Origin: Cellulosimicrobium cellulans
Lineage (GTDB): Bacteria; Actinomycetota; Actinomycetes; Actinomycetales; Cellulomonadaceae
Assembly (NCBI RefSeq): GCF_006539945.1
Contig: NZ_BJNZ01000012.1
Location: 1 to 64,000, forward strand
Length of the DNA: 64,000 nt
Direction: 5' to 3'
In this document: one piece after another, positions 36,090 to 44,905 of the stretch
Position numbering within the stretch: the first letter of the stretch is position 1
Layout: every line of letters starts with the position of its first letter
The notes under the pieces: model-generated
What the model was told of the DNA's origin: nothing
Seen by the model: only the letters and a program-made list of their open reading frames with translations
Databases searched by the model: none
Translations under genes and position numbers: made by a program

Positions 36090-39000
36090 TCAGGCCGCCC
36101 GCAGCCCGCGCGGCGTCGCGCGGAACCCGGCGTCGAGGAGCGCGCGCACCGCGTCGTCGGCGGACGTGGCCGTGGTGCCCGCACCGGCCAGCGCCTCGAC
36201 GCCGTCCACCCGCTGCACGACGACCTTGCCGAGCCGCCCCGCGCGGACCGCCCGGACGAGCTCGGCGCTCGCCTCCGCGAGCCGCGGGCCGTCGACGAAC
36301 GACAGGACGGACCGGCCCCCGCGCTCGACGTACAGCGCGAGGTCGCCGTCGCTCAGCACGACGACGGCTCCGGCTTTGCGCCCGGGACGGTGCCCGCGCG
36401 ACGTGTCGGCACCGGTCGCGGCGCGGTCCGCCGGCACGGCACCGCCGCCGCCGTGCGACGCGACGGTCGTGGTGGTCGCGGCACCGTTCCCGACGGGGGA
36501 CGGCCGCGCCGGCCACGGCAGCGCCGCGCCGAACGGGTTGGCGGGGTCGGTCGCGGCGAGGAGGACGGCGCCCGGGCGCGGACCGCCGCGCGCGGACCGG
36601 GTGCCGCCGAGCACCGGGTCGTCGAGCATCGGGTCGTCGAGCATCGGGTCGCCGGACGCCGTGGCGAGACCGCCACCGGGTGCACGGCGCAGCCCGCGGG
36701 CTGCGGCCGCCTCGAGCGCGCGCTCGCGGTCCTGTCCGTCGGTCCGGAGCTGGTCGACCGCGCCCGGGAGCGCGAACTGCGAGCCGCCGAGGTGCTCGAC
36801 GAAGTACCCGCGCCGTGCGGCCCCGGTCGCCTCCAGCTCGCTGAGCACCCGGTACACCGCGCGGAACGACCCAGCGACGCCCTCGGCGGGCGCGACGGCG
36901 CGCGTGAGCACGCCGTGGCGGTCGAGCAGGACGCGCGCGAGCGCGTGCGCCCGGCGGGTGAGGTCGGCCTCGCGCGCGGGCAGCGCCGACCAGCGGCCGG
37001 CGCCCCCGCGCAGGCTCGTGTCGGGGGAGACCGGAGGACGGAGCCCGGCGAACCGGCCGCGGCCGACCGGACGCGCGCGCGCCGGCGTGCGCGGGGCACG
37101 GTGGGCGCCGCCCCCGGCGCCGAGCCGCGCGCGCAGCGAGCCCAGCCCGTCGTTCGTCACGTGGCCGGACCACACGAGGTCCCACAACGCCTCGAGCGTC
37201 GGGCCGACGTCCGCGCCCGCCCGCTCCGCGAGCCGTGGGAGGAAGTACCCGCCCGAGCCGTCGAGCAGGTCGAGGAGGGTCGCGTGCAGCCCGGCCTCGG
37301 GCGCCGGCCCGGGGTCCGGGAGCGTGAGCGGCGCCCACTCCGCGAGGTGCAGGCTGACGAGCCCGTCGCCGCCACCGGACCCCGGGAGGGCCGCGTGGCC
37401 GCACCAGACGACCTCTCCGGTCGTCGTCAGCTCGTCGAGCATCGTCGGCGTGTAGTCGGTGACGCGGGACGGCAGGACGAGCGTCTCCAGAGCCGACGCG
37501 GGCACGGCGGCCCCCGAGAGCTGCTCGACGACGCGCAGCAGGCCGTCGGTCCCGCGCAGCGCCCCGAGCCCCTGCCACCGCGGCAGGAAGACGCCCAGGG
37601 TCTCCGCGGGGACCGGCTCCACCTCCGCGCGCAGCGCCGCGAGCGAGCGGCGTCGCAGCACGCGCAGCACCTCCGCGTCGCACCAGTCGTCCCCGGTGCC
37701 GCCGATCGACTCGGGCCGCAGGCGTCCCCGGACGACGAGCCGTGCCGACTCGAGCCGTTCGAGCGTCTGCACGACGACGGCGACGCCGAGGCCGAGGCGC
37801 GCGGCGAGGTCGGCGGCGGTGAACGGGCCGTGCGTGCGCGCGTGGCGGCGCACGAGGTCGCCCAGCGGGTCGGGGACGGGCTCGGTGAACACCTCGGGGA
37901 TGCCGACGGGCAGCGCGACGCCCAGCGCGTCGCGCAGGCGCCCGGCGTCCTCGACGACGGCCCACTGCTGCGCCCGGTCGGGGTCCACGCCCGCGATCCG
38001 GACGCGCATCACGCGCCGGGCGGACTCGAGCTCGCGGAGCCAGCCGGCCGCGGCGTCGCGCACGTCCTCGCGCGTGCGGGCCACGACCTCGGCGTCCGTG
38101 AGCGGTCCCAGCCGGCGCAGCACGTCCCACACGTCCTCGGCGTGCCGGGCCTGCCGTTCGGGCGCGAGCGCACCGAGCTCGGCCTCGGTCCGCTCGATCT
38201 GCGCCGGGTCGAGCAGGTCGGCGAGCTGGGCCGCGACGCCGTCGCCGCCCAGCAGCTCGGCGAGCAGCGTGGGGTCGAGAGACAGCGCGGCGGCGCGGCG
38301 CTCCGCGAGGGGGGCGTCGCCGTCGTAGAGGAACTGCGCCGTGTACCCGAAGAGGAGGGACTGCGCGAAGGGTGAGGGCGTGGGCGTCGTGACCTCGACG
38401 AGGCGCACGCGCCCCGCCGCGAGGTCGCGCATGAGTTCGGTGAGCGCCGCGACGTCGAAGTCGTCCTGGAGGCACTCGCGCGCCGCCTCGAGCACGATCG
38501 GGAACTCGGGGTACTCGGACGCCACCGACAGGAGCTGGGCCGAGCGCTGGCGCTGCTGCCACAGCGGCTGGCGGCGGTCCGGGCGGCGCCGCGGGAGCAG
38601 GAGCGCGCGCGCCGCGGCCTCGCGGAACCGGGAGGCGAACATGACCGATCCCCCGAGCTCGTCGCGCACCGCGTCGAGCACGTCGTCCGGGTCGAGCAGC
38701 AGGTCCTCCACGCCGACGACGGGCGCGTCCCCGCCGAGGCCGCCCGACCCGTCGGTCGATCCCTCGAGCCACGAGTCGCCCGTGTCCGGCAGCCGCAGGA
38801 CGATGCCGTCGTCGGCGTGCATCGCCGCGGCGTCGACCCCGTACCGCTCGCGCAGCCGCGCGGCGAGCACGAGCGCCCACGGCGCGTGGACCTTGGCCCC
38901 GTACGGCGAGTGCACGACGACGCGCCAGTCGCCGAGCTCGTCCCGGAACCGCTCGACGACGACCGTCCGGTCGTCGGGCACGCGCCCGGTCGCGTCGCGC

Positions 39001-41213
39001 TGCTCGCGGAGGTACGCGAGGAGGTTGTCGCTCGCCCACGCGTCGAGCCCGGCGGCGCGCAGCCGGTCGGCCGCGGCGTCGTGGTCGTCCGCCGCGAGCG
39101 CGTCGGTCTCGCGCACCCAGGCGCCGAGCGCCCGGCCGAGCTCGGCGGGGCGCCCGGGGGAGTCGCCCTTCCAGAAGGGCAGGCGCCCGGGGATGCCCGG
39201 CGCGGGCGTGACCAGCACGCGGTCGGGCGTGATGTCCTCGATGCGCCAGGTGCTCGACCCGAGCGTGAACGTGTCGCCGACGCGCGACTCGTAGACCATC
39301 TCCTCGTCGAGCTCGCCGACGCGCTTGCCGCCGCGCGGGGCGCGCCCGCCCGCGGTGTCCGGGTCGCCCGCGACGGTGCCCGTCCCGGCGTCCGTCGCGA
39401 GGAACACGCCGTACATCCCGCGGTCGGGGATGGTCCCGCCGCTCGTCGCGGCGAGGCGCAGGGCGCCCGGCCTCCCCGTGAGCCGGCCCGACGCGCGGTC
39501 CCACACGATGCGCGCGCGCAGCTCGCCGAAGTCCTCGCTCGGATACCGCCCCGCGAGCATGTCGAGCACCGCGTGCAGCGAGGCGTCGCCCAGGTGGGCG
39601 TACGGCGCGCTGCGCCGCACCACGGTGGCGAGCTCCGCGACCGTCCACTCGTCGACCGCGACCATGGCCACGACCTGCTGCGCGAGCACGTCGAGCGGGT
39701 TCGCGAGCACGTGCAGCTCCTCGATGCCGCCGGTGCGCATGCGCTCGGCGACGACCGCGGAGGGCACGAGGTCACCCCGGTGCGTGGGGAACACGACGCC
39801 GTGCGACACGGCCCCCACCTGGTGCCCCGCGCGCCCGATGCGCTGGAGCCCGGACGCGACCGACGGCGGGGCGCCGACCTGCACGACGAGGTCGACCGCG
39901 CCCATGTCGATGCCGAGCTCGAGGCTCGACGTCGCCACGACCGCGGGAAGGCGGCCGTCCTTGAGCTCGGTCTCCGTCCGCGTACGCTCCGCCCGGCTCA
40001 TCGACCCGTGGTGCGCGCGGGCGATGACCGGCTCGACGCCGGAGCTCGCGCCCGACTGCGCCTGCACCTGGGCAGCGGTGATCGTCCCCGGGTCGAGCAC
40101 GTCCTCGCCCTGGCGCTCCGCCCACACCTCGTTCATGCGCGCCGTGAGGCGCTCGGCGCCGCGTCGGGAGTTCGTGAACACCAGGGTCGAGCGGTGGTCG
40201 GCGACGAGGTCGACGACGCGCTCCTCGACGTGCGGCCACACCGACGGACGCTGCGGCCGGACGTCCGGCGCCCCGGTCGGTCGGGACGTCGCGGGCCCGG
40301 ACAGGTCCCGCTCGCCTGGCGGCAGGGGCGGCAGCCCGCCCGCGGTCGTCGCTCCGGACGCCGCGCCACGGGCCACGCCCGCTTCCGTGCCCGGGCGCGC
40401 ACCGGCGTCGGGCACCAGGGCGGCCGTGCCCAGGTCCGCGAGGTCGGGGACGGGCACCACGACGTCGACCTCGATGCGCTTGCTCGCGGGCGGCTGCACG
40501 ACGACGACCTCGCGACCCGCCTCCGCCTCCGGGCGGTGGCCGCCGAGGAACGTCGCCACGGCCTCGACGGGGCGGACCGTCGCCGAGAGCCCGATGCGCT
40601 GCGCGGGCGGGCGGTCCTGCGCCTCGAGGAAGGCGTCGAGACGTTCGAGCGACACCGCGAGGTGCGCGCCGCGCTTGGTCCCCGCCACGGCGTGGATCTC
40701 GTCGACGATCACGGTCTCGACGCCCGCGAGCCCCGCGCGCGCCTGCGAGGTCAGCACGAGGAACAGCGACTCGGGCGTCGTGATGAGGATGTCCGGCGGG
40801 TGCGTCGCGAGACGGCGGCGCTCGCTCGTGGGCGTGTCGCCCGTGCGGGTGCCGACGACGACGTCCGGCACCTCGAGCCCGAGCCGCACCGCCGCCTGGC
40901 GGATGCCCGCGAGCGGGGAGCGGAGGTTGCGCTCGACGTCCGCGGCGAGCGCCTTGAGCGGCGAGACGTACACGACGCGGCAGCGCTGCTCGCGTGCGAC
41001 CTCGCCGGCCGCGGGCGCGCTCATGATCCGGTCGAGCGACCACAGGAACGCCGCGAGCGTCTTGCCCGACCCGGTCGGGGCGACGACGAGCGCGTGCCGG
41101 TCGCTCGACACCGCGTCCCACGCGCCGGCCTGCGCCGCGGTCGGGGCGTCGAACGCGCCCGAGAACCAGGCGCGCGTGGGCGCGGCGAAGCGAGCGAGCA
41201 GGTCCGTGGTCAC
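36090..41213 (-). CDS. lhr: Large ATP-dependent helicase Lhr
   Basis: A 1707-residue superfamily 2 3'-5' helicase with uracil-glycosylase-type C-terminus in relatives, involved in DNA damage response. Walker A PTGSGKT (46-52), DEIH box (171-174), SATVRPVEAVA motif III, QRIGRAGHQ motif VI, then winged-helix, Lhr-core and long C-terminal domains. The C-terminal part contains a low-complexity section with 15-bp repeats coding DPMLD. GTG at 41213 begins the conserved protein and has GAGAAT 6 nt upstream; 9 more in-frame residues exist before it. Forms an operon with nei2. Confidence 0.95.
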   Translation of the reverse strand: MTTDLLARFAAPTRAWFSGAFDAPTAAQAGAWDAVSSDRHALVVAPTGSGKTLAAFLWSLDRIMSAPAAGEVAREQRCRVVYVSPLKALAADVERNLRSPLAGIRQAAVRLGLEVPDVVVGTRTGDTPTSERRRLATHPPDILITTPESLFLVLTSQARAGLAGVETVIVDEIHAVAGTKRGAHLAVSLERLDAFLEAQDRPPAQRIGLSATVRPVEAVATFLGGHRPEAEAGREVVVVQPPASKRIEVDVVVPVPDLADLGTAALVPDAGARPGTEAGVARGAASGATTAGGLPPLPPGERDLSGPATSRPTGAPDVRPQRPSVWPHVEERVVDLVADHRSTLVFTNSRRGAERLTARMNEVWAERQGEDVLDPGTITAAQVQAQSGASSGVEPVIARAHHGSMSRAERTRTETELKDGRLPAVVATSSLELGIDMGAVDLVVQVGAPPSVASGLQRIGRAGHQVGAVSHGVVFPTHRGDLVPSAVVAERMRTGGIEELHVLANPLDVLAQQVVAMVAVDEWTVAELATVVRRSAPYAHLGDASLHAVLDMLAGRYPSEDFGELRARIVWDRASGRLTGRPGALRLAATSGGTIPDRGMYGVFLATDAGTGTVAGDPDTAGGRAPRGGKRVGELDEEMVYESRVGDTFTLGSSTWRIEDITPDRVLVTPAPGIPGRLPFWKGDSPGRPAELGRALGAWVRETDALAADDHDAAADRLRAAGLDAWASDNLLAYLREQRDATGRVPDDRTVVVERFRDELGDWRVVVHSPYGAKVHAPWALVLAARLRERYGVDAAAMHADDGIVLRLPDTGDSWLEGSTDGSGGLGGDAPVVGVEDLLLDPDDVLDAVRDELGGSVMFASRFREAAARALLLPRRRPDRRQPLWQQRQRSAQLLSVASEYPEFPIVLEAARECLQDDFDVAALTELMRDLAAGRVRLVEVTTPTPSPFAQSLLFGYTAQFLYDGDAPLAERRAAALSLDPTLLAELLGGDGVAAQLADLLDPAQIERTEAELGALAPERQARHAEDVWDVLRRLGPLTDAEVVARTREDVRDAAAGWLRELESARRVMRVRIAGVDPDRAQQWAVVEDAGRLRDALGVALPVGIPEVFTEPVPDPLGDLVRRHARTHGPFTAADLAARLGLGVAVVVQTLERLESARLVVRGRLRPESIGGTGDDWCDAEVLRVLRRRSLAALRAEVEPVPAETLGVFLPRWQGLGALRGTDGLLRVVEQLSGAAVPASALETLVLPSRVTDYTPTMLDELTTTGEVVWCGHAALPGSGGGDGLVSLHLAEWAPLTLPDPGPAPEAGLHATLLDLLDGSGGYFLPRLAERAGADVGPTLEALWDLVWSGHVTNDGLGSLRARLGAGGGAHRAPRTPARARPVGRGRFAGLRPPVSPDTSLRGGAGRWSALPAREADLTRRAHALARVLLDRHGVLTRAVAPAEGVAGSFRAVYRVLSELEATGAARRGYFVEHLGGSQFALPGAVDQLRTDGQDRERALEAAAARGLRRAPGGGLATASGDPMLDDPMLDDPVLGGTRSARGGPRPGAVLLAATDPANPFGAALPWPARPSPVGNGAATTTTVASHGGGGAVPADRAATGADTSRGHRPGRKAGAVVVLSDGDLALYVERGGRSVLSFVDGPRLAEASAELVRAVRAGRLGKVVVQRVDGVEALAGAGTTATSADDAVRALLDAGFRATPRGLRAA
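36601..36645 (-). repeat. 15-bp in-frame tandem repeats in lhr
   Basis: Two perfect 15-bp copies (36616-36630, 36631-36645) and a degenerate third (36601-36615, 11 of 15 bases) encode DPMLD-DPMLD-DPVLG in the C-terminal domain, in a loop rich in Gly and Arg. Confidence 0.85.
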
Positions 41214-41219
41214 GGGCCC

Positions 41220-41225
41220 ATTCTC
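41220..41225 (-). promoter_or_regulatory. Possible -10 of lhr (leaderless)
   Basis: GAGAAT on the minus strand, six bases before the GTG; no ribosome site. Confidence 0.4.
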
Positions 41226-41290
41226 GCCGCGACCACCCACACGCGCCGCGTGACGGGAGACCGTCGGCCCGCCCGCGCGAGCTCAGTCGT

Positions 41291-41360
41291 CCGAGCGCTG
41301 CGTCGGCGTGCGAGCGAGGCGTCCCGGGACGCATCGCTCGCGCACGGACGCAGCGCTCGG
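41291..41360. repeat. 70-bp near-perfect palindrome between lhr and DUF3046
   Basis: Two 35-bp arms meet with no loop at 41325/41326; 31 of 35 positions pair. It lies in a divergent promoter region, so it is not downstream of either neighbour. Confidence 0.88.
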
Positions 41361-41400
41361 CCGCGGACCGGGAGTGCGCGCGGCGTGGGAGGCTGGTCCC

Positions 41401-41634
41401 GTGCGCTACCGCGAGTTCTCCGAGCTGGTCGACGAGGTGTTCGGCGCGTCCCTGGGACGCGCCTACGTCCGCGAGCAGGTGCTGTCCGCGCTCGACGACC
41501 GGACGGCCGCCCAGGCGCTCGAGGACGGCGTCGAGCCGCGCGTCGTCTGGCACGCCTTGTGCGACGCGCTCGACGTACCCGAGGCGCGGCGCTGGGGCCA
41601 CGACGACCACCGCCAGGCCCCGCCCCGCCGCTGA
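41401..41634 (+). CDS. DUF3046 family protein
   Basis: A 77-residue protein of unknown function. The pattern F-x-ELVDEVFG, RAYVREQVLSALDDRTAAQALEDGVEPRVVWHALCDALDVPEARRWG is the DUF3046 family, small actinobacterial proteins encoded next to recA. GTG start. Here two extra genes lie between it and recA. The last dozen residues (HDDHRQAPPRR) extend past the family core. Confidence 0.88.
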   Translation: MRYREFSELVDEVFGASLGRAYVREQVLSALDDRTAAQALEDGVEPRVVWHALCDALDVPEARRWGHDDHRQAPPRR

Positions 41635-41691
41635 CCCCGCCGGCGCCGGCCGACTGGGGACGGCCGAGGAGCGCGACGGGCCGCGCGCCGC

Positions 41692-41697
41692 GATGAT
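41692..41697 (+). promoter_or_regulatory. Possible -10 of the holin-like/phosphodiesterase gene (leaderless)
   Basis: GATGAT followed by six bases and ATG 41704. Confidence 0.4.
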
Positions 41698-41703
41698 GGC
41701 CGC

Positions 41704-43896
41704 ATGAGCGCTCCTGCCCGAGGCCGTGCCGCGGTCCGCGTGACCGTGGCCGACGTGCGCGGAGCCGTCTGGTCGCTCGTCTCGACGACCGTCGGCCTCG
41801 GGCTCGCGATCTGGTTCGTCCCCGGGGTCGAGGTCACCAACCCGTGGTCGCTCGTCCTCGCGGCGCTCGCGGTCGGGCTGGGCGACGTGCTCCTGCGCCC
41901 CGTGCTCCGGCGTCTGGCGCACCGGTTCGGCGTGGTCGGCGCGCTCGTGTCCGGCGTGGTGGCCCAGCTCGCGGTCGCGTGGGCGGCGCTCACGTACCTG
42001 CCGGGCTTCCGGAGCGGCTCGTGGGTGGACGTGCTCGCGGTGCTGGTGCTCGCGGCCGTCCTCATGGCGCTCGGGCGCTGGGTGGTCGGGGCGAGCGACA
42101 ACGAGTACGTCCTCGGCGACCTGCTCCGGAGGGCGCGCCGGCAGGCCGGCGTGCCGCGACGCGACCCGGGGACCGCGGGTGCGGGCGAGCGCCCGGCGGG
42201 ACTGCTCGTCGTCCTGCTCGACGGCGTCGCGCGCCCGACGCTCGACTACGCGCTCCAGGCCGGGCTCGCCCCGACGCTCGCGCGCTGGCTGGGCAGCGGG
42301 AGCCACCACCTCACGACATGGTGGGCGCGCGTGCCCGCGACGACGCCGGCCTCCACGATCGGCCTCCTGCACGGCTCGACGGACCACGTGCCCGCGTTCC
42401 GCTGGTGGTCGCGCGCGCTCGGCCGGCTCGTCGTGACGAACCGGCCCGCCGACGCGGCGGCGGTCGAGGCCCGGACGAGCGACGGCGCGGGCCTGCTCGC
42501 AGGTGGCGGCGTCGCCGTCTCGACCATGTTCTCCGGCGACGCCGCGACGAGCCTGCTCGTCATGAGCCGTGCGCGCGAGGGGCTCGGGCCCGGCCAGATG
42601 TTCGTGCACTTCTTCGCGAGCCCGTTCGTGCTCGTGCGCGCGGTCGTCGTCGCGCTCGGGGAGTTCTTCAAGGAGCTCTACCAGGGCTGGCAGCAGGCCG
42701 TGCGGGGCGTCGAGCCCCGGGTGTCGCGCCTCGGCTGGTACCCGGTGCTGCGCGCGGTGACGAACGTCGTGCTGCGCGACCTCAACACGACGCTCGTCGC
42801 GGAGCAGCTCGTGCGCGGGGCGCCGGTGGTGTGCGTCGACCTCGTCGACTACGACGAGATCGCCCACCACGCCGGGCCGCTGCGCCCCGAGTCGCTGCGC
42901 GCGCTGGAGGGCCTCGACCGGGTCGTCGGGCTCTGGGAGCAGGTCGCCGCCGTCGCACCCCGCCGCTACGACGTCGTCGTGCTGTCCGACCACGGGCAGT
43001 CGCTCGGCGCCACGTTCGAGCAGGTCGAGGGCCGGTCCTTCCTCGACGAGGTCCGGCGCCTCATGGCGCCCGAGCCCGGCCCGCGCGCCGGGGTCCGCCG
43101 CGGCGGGGAGGCCGCCCGAGCCGAGGGACGGCGTCGGGCCACCTCGCCGGACAGCGAGTCGTGGGGCCCGGCCAACACCGCCCTCAACGCGCTGCGGCCC
43201 GGGGCGTCGGGCGAGGACGACGGTGCTCGTCCGGGCCACGGGCGCATGATGGTCGGTCCGGACCGGAGCGAGCGGCACCCCGGCGCCGAGGACGCCGCGC
43301 TGCCCGAGCTCCCGGAGGTCGCGGTCGTGGGGTCGGGCAACCTGGGCATGGTCTGGTTCCCCCGCGAGCCCCGCCGGCTCACGGGCGACGAGGTGCGCGA
43401 ACGGTGGCCGCGGCTGCTCCCGGGTCTCGTCGCGAACCCGGCCGTCGGCGTCGTCGTCGAGCGCGGTGCGGGCGGGGAGGTGCGTGCCCACGGGCGTGGC
43501 GGCTCGCGCGACCTGCGGACCGGGGAGGTCGTGGGCGAGGACCCGCTCGCGGGCCACGGGTCGCGCGCGGCGGCGGACCTGCTGCGCGTGGCGGGGCTCG
43601 AGGACGCGGGCGACCTCGTGCTCGTCTCGCGCGTGGACGACGTCGGGATGGTGCACGCGTTCGAAGGGCTGGTCGGTTCGCACGGCGGCCTCGGCGGAGC
43701 CCAGAACGAGGCCGTCCTGCTGCGCCCCGCGCACCTCGAGCTGCCCGACGACGAGCTCGAGGACGTGGACGGCACGCCGATGCTCGTCGGCGCGGAGGCG
43801 GTGCACCGGCGCCTCGTGGCGTGGCTCGTCGACCTCGGCGTGCGGTCCGTCGCCCCGGCGGCGGGCGACGTGGGGCGGCGGGTGGGGGAGCCGTGA
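41704..43896 (+). CDS. Fusion of a holin-like membrane domain (PF04020-type) and an alkaline phosphatase-superfamily phosphodiesterase domain
   Basis: A 730-residue membrane protein. Residues ~15-130 form four helices like the mycobacterial phage-holin superfamily IV (YvlD/PF04020) domain; residues from ~160 form a type I phosphodiesterase/alkaline phosphatase-like domain: LVVLLDGVARPTLD supplies the first metal-binding Asp, TTPASTIGLLHG the likely nucleophile Thr region, VDLVDYDEIAHHAGP and VVLSDHGQS the remaining Asp/His ligands. It probably hydrolyses a phosphodiester at the membrane face. There is an Arg/Gly-rich insert near 455-540. The stop overlaps the next gene (GTGA). Confidence 0.82.
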   Translation: MSAPARGRAAVRVTVADVRGAVWSLVSTTVGLGLAIWFVPGVEVTNPWSLVLAALAVGLGDVLLRPVLRRLAHRFGVVGALVSGVVAQLAVAWAALTYLPGFRSGSWVDVLAVLVLAAVLMALGRWVVGASDNEYVLGDLLRRARRQAGVPRRDPGTAGAGERPAGLLVVLLDGVARPTLDYALQAGLAPTLARWLGSGSHHLTTWWARVPATTPASTIGLLHGSTDHVPAFRWWSRALGRLVVTNRPADAAAVEARTSDGAGLLAGGGVAVSTMFSGDAATSLLVMSRAREGLGPGQMFVHFFASPFVLVRAVVVALGEFFKELYQGWQQAVRGVEPRVSRLGWYPVLRAVTNVVLRDLNTTLVAEQLVRGAPVVCVDLVDYDEIAHHAGPLRPESLRALEGLDRVVGLWEQVAAVAPRRYDVVVLSDHGQSLGATFEQVEGRSFLDEVRRLMAPEPGPRAGVRRGGEAARAEGRRRATSPDSESWGPANTALNALRPGASGEDDGARPGHGRMMVGPDRSERHPGAEDAALPELPEVAVVGSGNLGMVWFPREPRRLTGDEVRERWPRLLPGLVANPAVGVVVERGAGGEVRAHGRGGSRDLRTGEVVGEDPLAGHGSRAAADLLRVAGLEDAGDLVLVSRVDDVGMVHAFEGLVGSHGGLGGAQNEAVLLRPAHLELPDDELEDVDGTPMLVGAEAVHRRLVAWLVDLGVRSVAPAAGDVGRRVGEP

Positions 43897-44696
43897 GCGT
43901 CCGCGTGACGTGGCTCGGCCACTCGAGCGTCGTCCTCGACGTGCGGTCCGGCCGCGCGGGGGCGCCGGGCGTGCGCCTCGTCACCGACCCGCTCCTGCAC
44001 CGGCACGCGGGGATGCTGCGGCGGCGCGGGGAGCGGCCCGCCGCGGCGTGGCAGGACAGCGACGCCGTCCTGCTGTCCCACCTGCACCACGACCACGCGG
44101 AGGTGCGCTCGCTGCGCCTCCTCGGCGACGCGCCCGTGCTCACGGCCCCGGCGAACGCGCGGTGGCTGCGCGCCAAGGGCCTGCGCGGGGTCGGGCTCGA
44201 CGACGCGTGGCACGCGGTCGGGCCGGACGCGGCGGGGGTCGAGGTGCGCCTGGTGGCGGCGGTGCACGGGCACCGGCCGATGCCGCACCGGCCCAACGCG
44301 GCGAACGGGCACCTCGTGCGAGCGGACGGCCCGGGCGGCGTGCGGGTGTGGGCGGTCGGGGACACCGAGCACTACCCGGACATGGTCCACCTGCCGGCGC
44401 TCGCGGGCGGTCCGGTGGACGTCGCGCTCGTGCCGGTCGGCGGGTGGGGTCCGCGCCTGTCGGGCGGGCACCTCGGCCCCGCGCAGGCGGCGCGCGTGTG
44501 CGCCGAGGTGGGCGTGGGCGTCGCGATCCCGGTCCACTGGGGCACGCTCCACGCGCCGGGCGGGCGGCACCTCCCGCGCGGCTGGATGGACCACGCGGGG
44601 GCGGCGTTCGAGGCGGCCGCGCAGCGCGAGGCGCCCGGGACCCGCGTCGTGGTCCTGCGCCCGGGGGAGTCGTGGTCGTCGTCCGACGACGCGTGA
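43893..44696 (+). CDS. MBL-fold metal-dependent hydrolase (UlaG-like)
   Basis: A 267-residue protein beginning RVTWLGHSSVVLD, the UlaG/YtnP-type N-terminus, with metal motif HLHHDH (63-68), RVWAVGDTEHY carrying the bridging Asp, and a late His in IPVHWGTLH. Such enzymes hydrolyse lactones or phosphodiesters, including NAPE-PLD-like phospholipases, so a joint role with the upstream membrane phosphodiesterase in lipid or head-group turnover is possible but unproven. GTG start overlaps the upstream stop. Confidence 0.86.
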   Translation: MSVRVTWLGHSSVVLDVRSGRAGAPGVRLVTDPLLHRHAGMLRRRGERPAAAWQDSDAVLLSHLHHDHAEVRSLRLLGDAPVLTAPANARWLRAKGLRGVGLDDAWHAVGPDAAGVEVRLVAAVHGHRPMPHRPNAANGHLVRADGPGGVRVWAVGDTEHYPDMVHLPALAGGPVDVALVPVGGWGPRLSGGHLGPAQAARVCAEVGVGVAIPVHWGTLHAPGGRHLPRGWMDHAGAAFEAAAQREAPGTRVVVLRPGESWSSSDDA

Positions 44697-44733
44697 GCGG
44701 CGCGGTCGTGACACGCCGGGGCGGGTTCCCGGA

Positions 44734-44749
44734 TCGAACACGTGTTCGG
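44734..44749. promoter_or_regulatory. LexA (SOS) box of recA
   Basis: TCGAACACGTGTTCGG matches the Gram-positive/actinobacterial LexA consensus TCGAAC-N4-GTTCGA in all but the last base, immediately upstream of the -10 hexamer, so LexA would block the promoter. Confidence 0.92.
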
Positions 44750-44750
44750 C

Positions 44751-44756
44751 TAGAGT
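44751..44756 (+). promoter_or_regulatory. recA -10 hexamer
   Basis: TAGAGT directly after the SOS box; start near 44763, leaving a leader of about 140 nt. Confidence 0.6.
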
Positions 44757-44905
44757 TGTGCACAGGGCGCGCTCCGGCGGGTCCAGGACGCCGGTCCGGC
44801 ACGACGGTCCACAGGCTCGAGGGTCGCCGGAAGCCGCGTGTCGGTGGCTGCCCGTAGCGTCGGGCCACAACGAACAGATGAACGTCGAACCGAAGGTGGA
44901 CTGAC

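Noticed and set aside
41704-42150. Phage holin-like domain as a sign of a prophage.
   Set aside because: The domain is fused to a chromosomal phosphodiesterase, there are no other phage genes, and the neighbourhood is conserved core genome.
39772-43806. Very long minus-strand open frame covering the lhr start, the palindrome and the holin-like/phosphodiesterase gene.
   Set aside because: No recognisable domain, Arg/His-rich; the plus-strand genes and lhr in another frame account for it.
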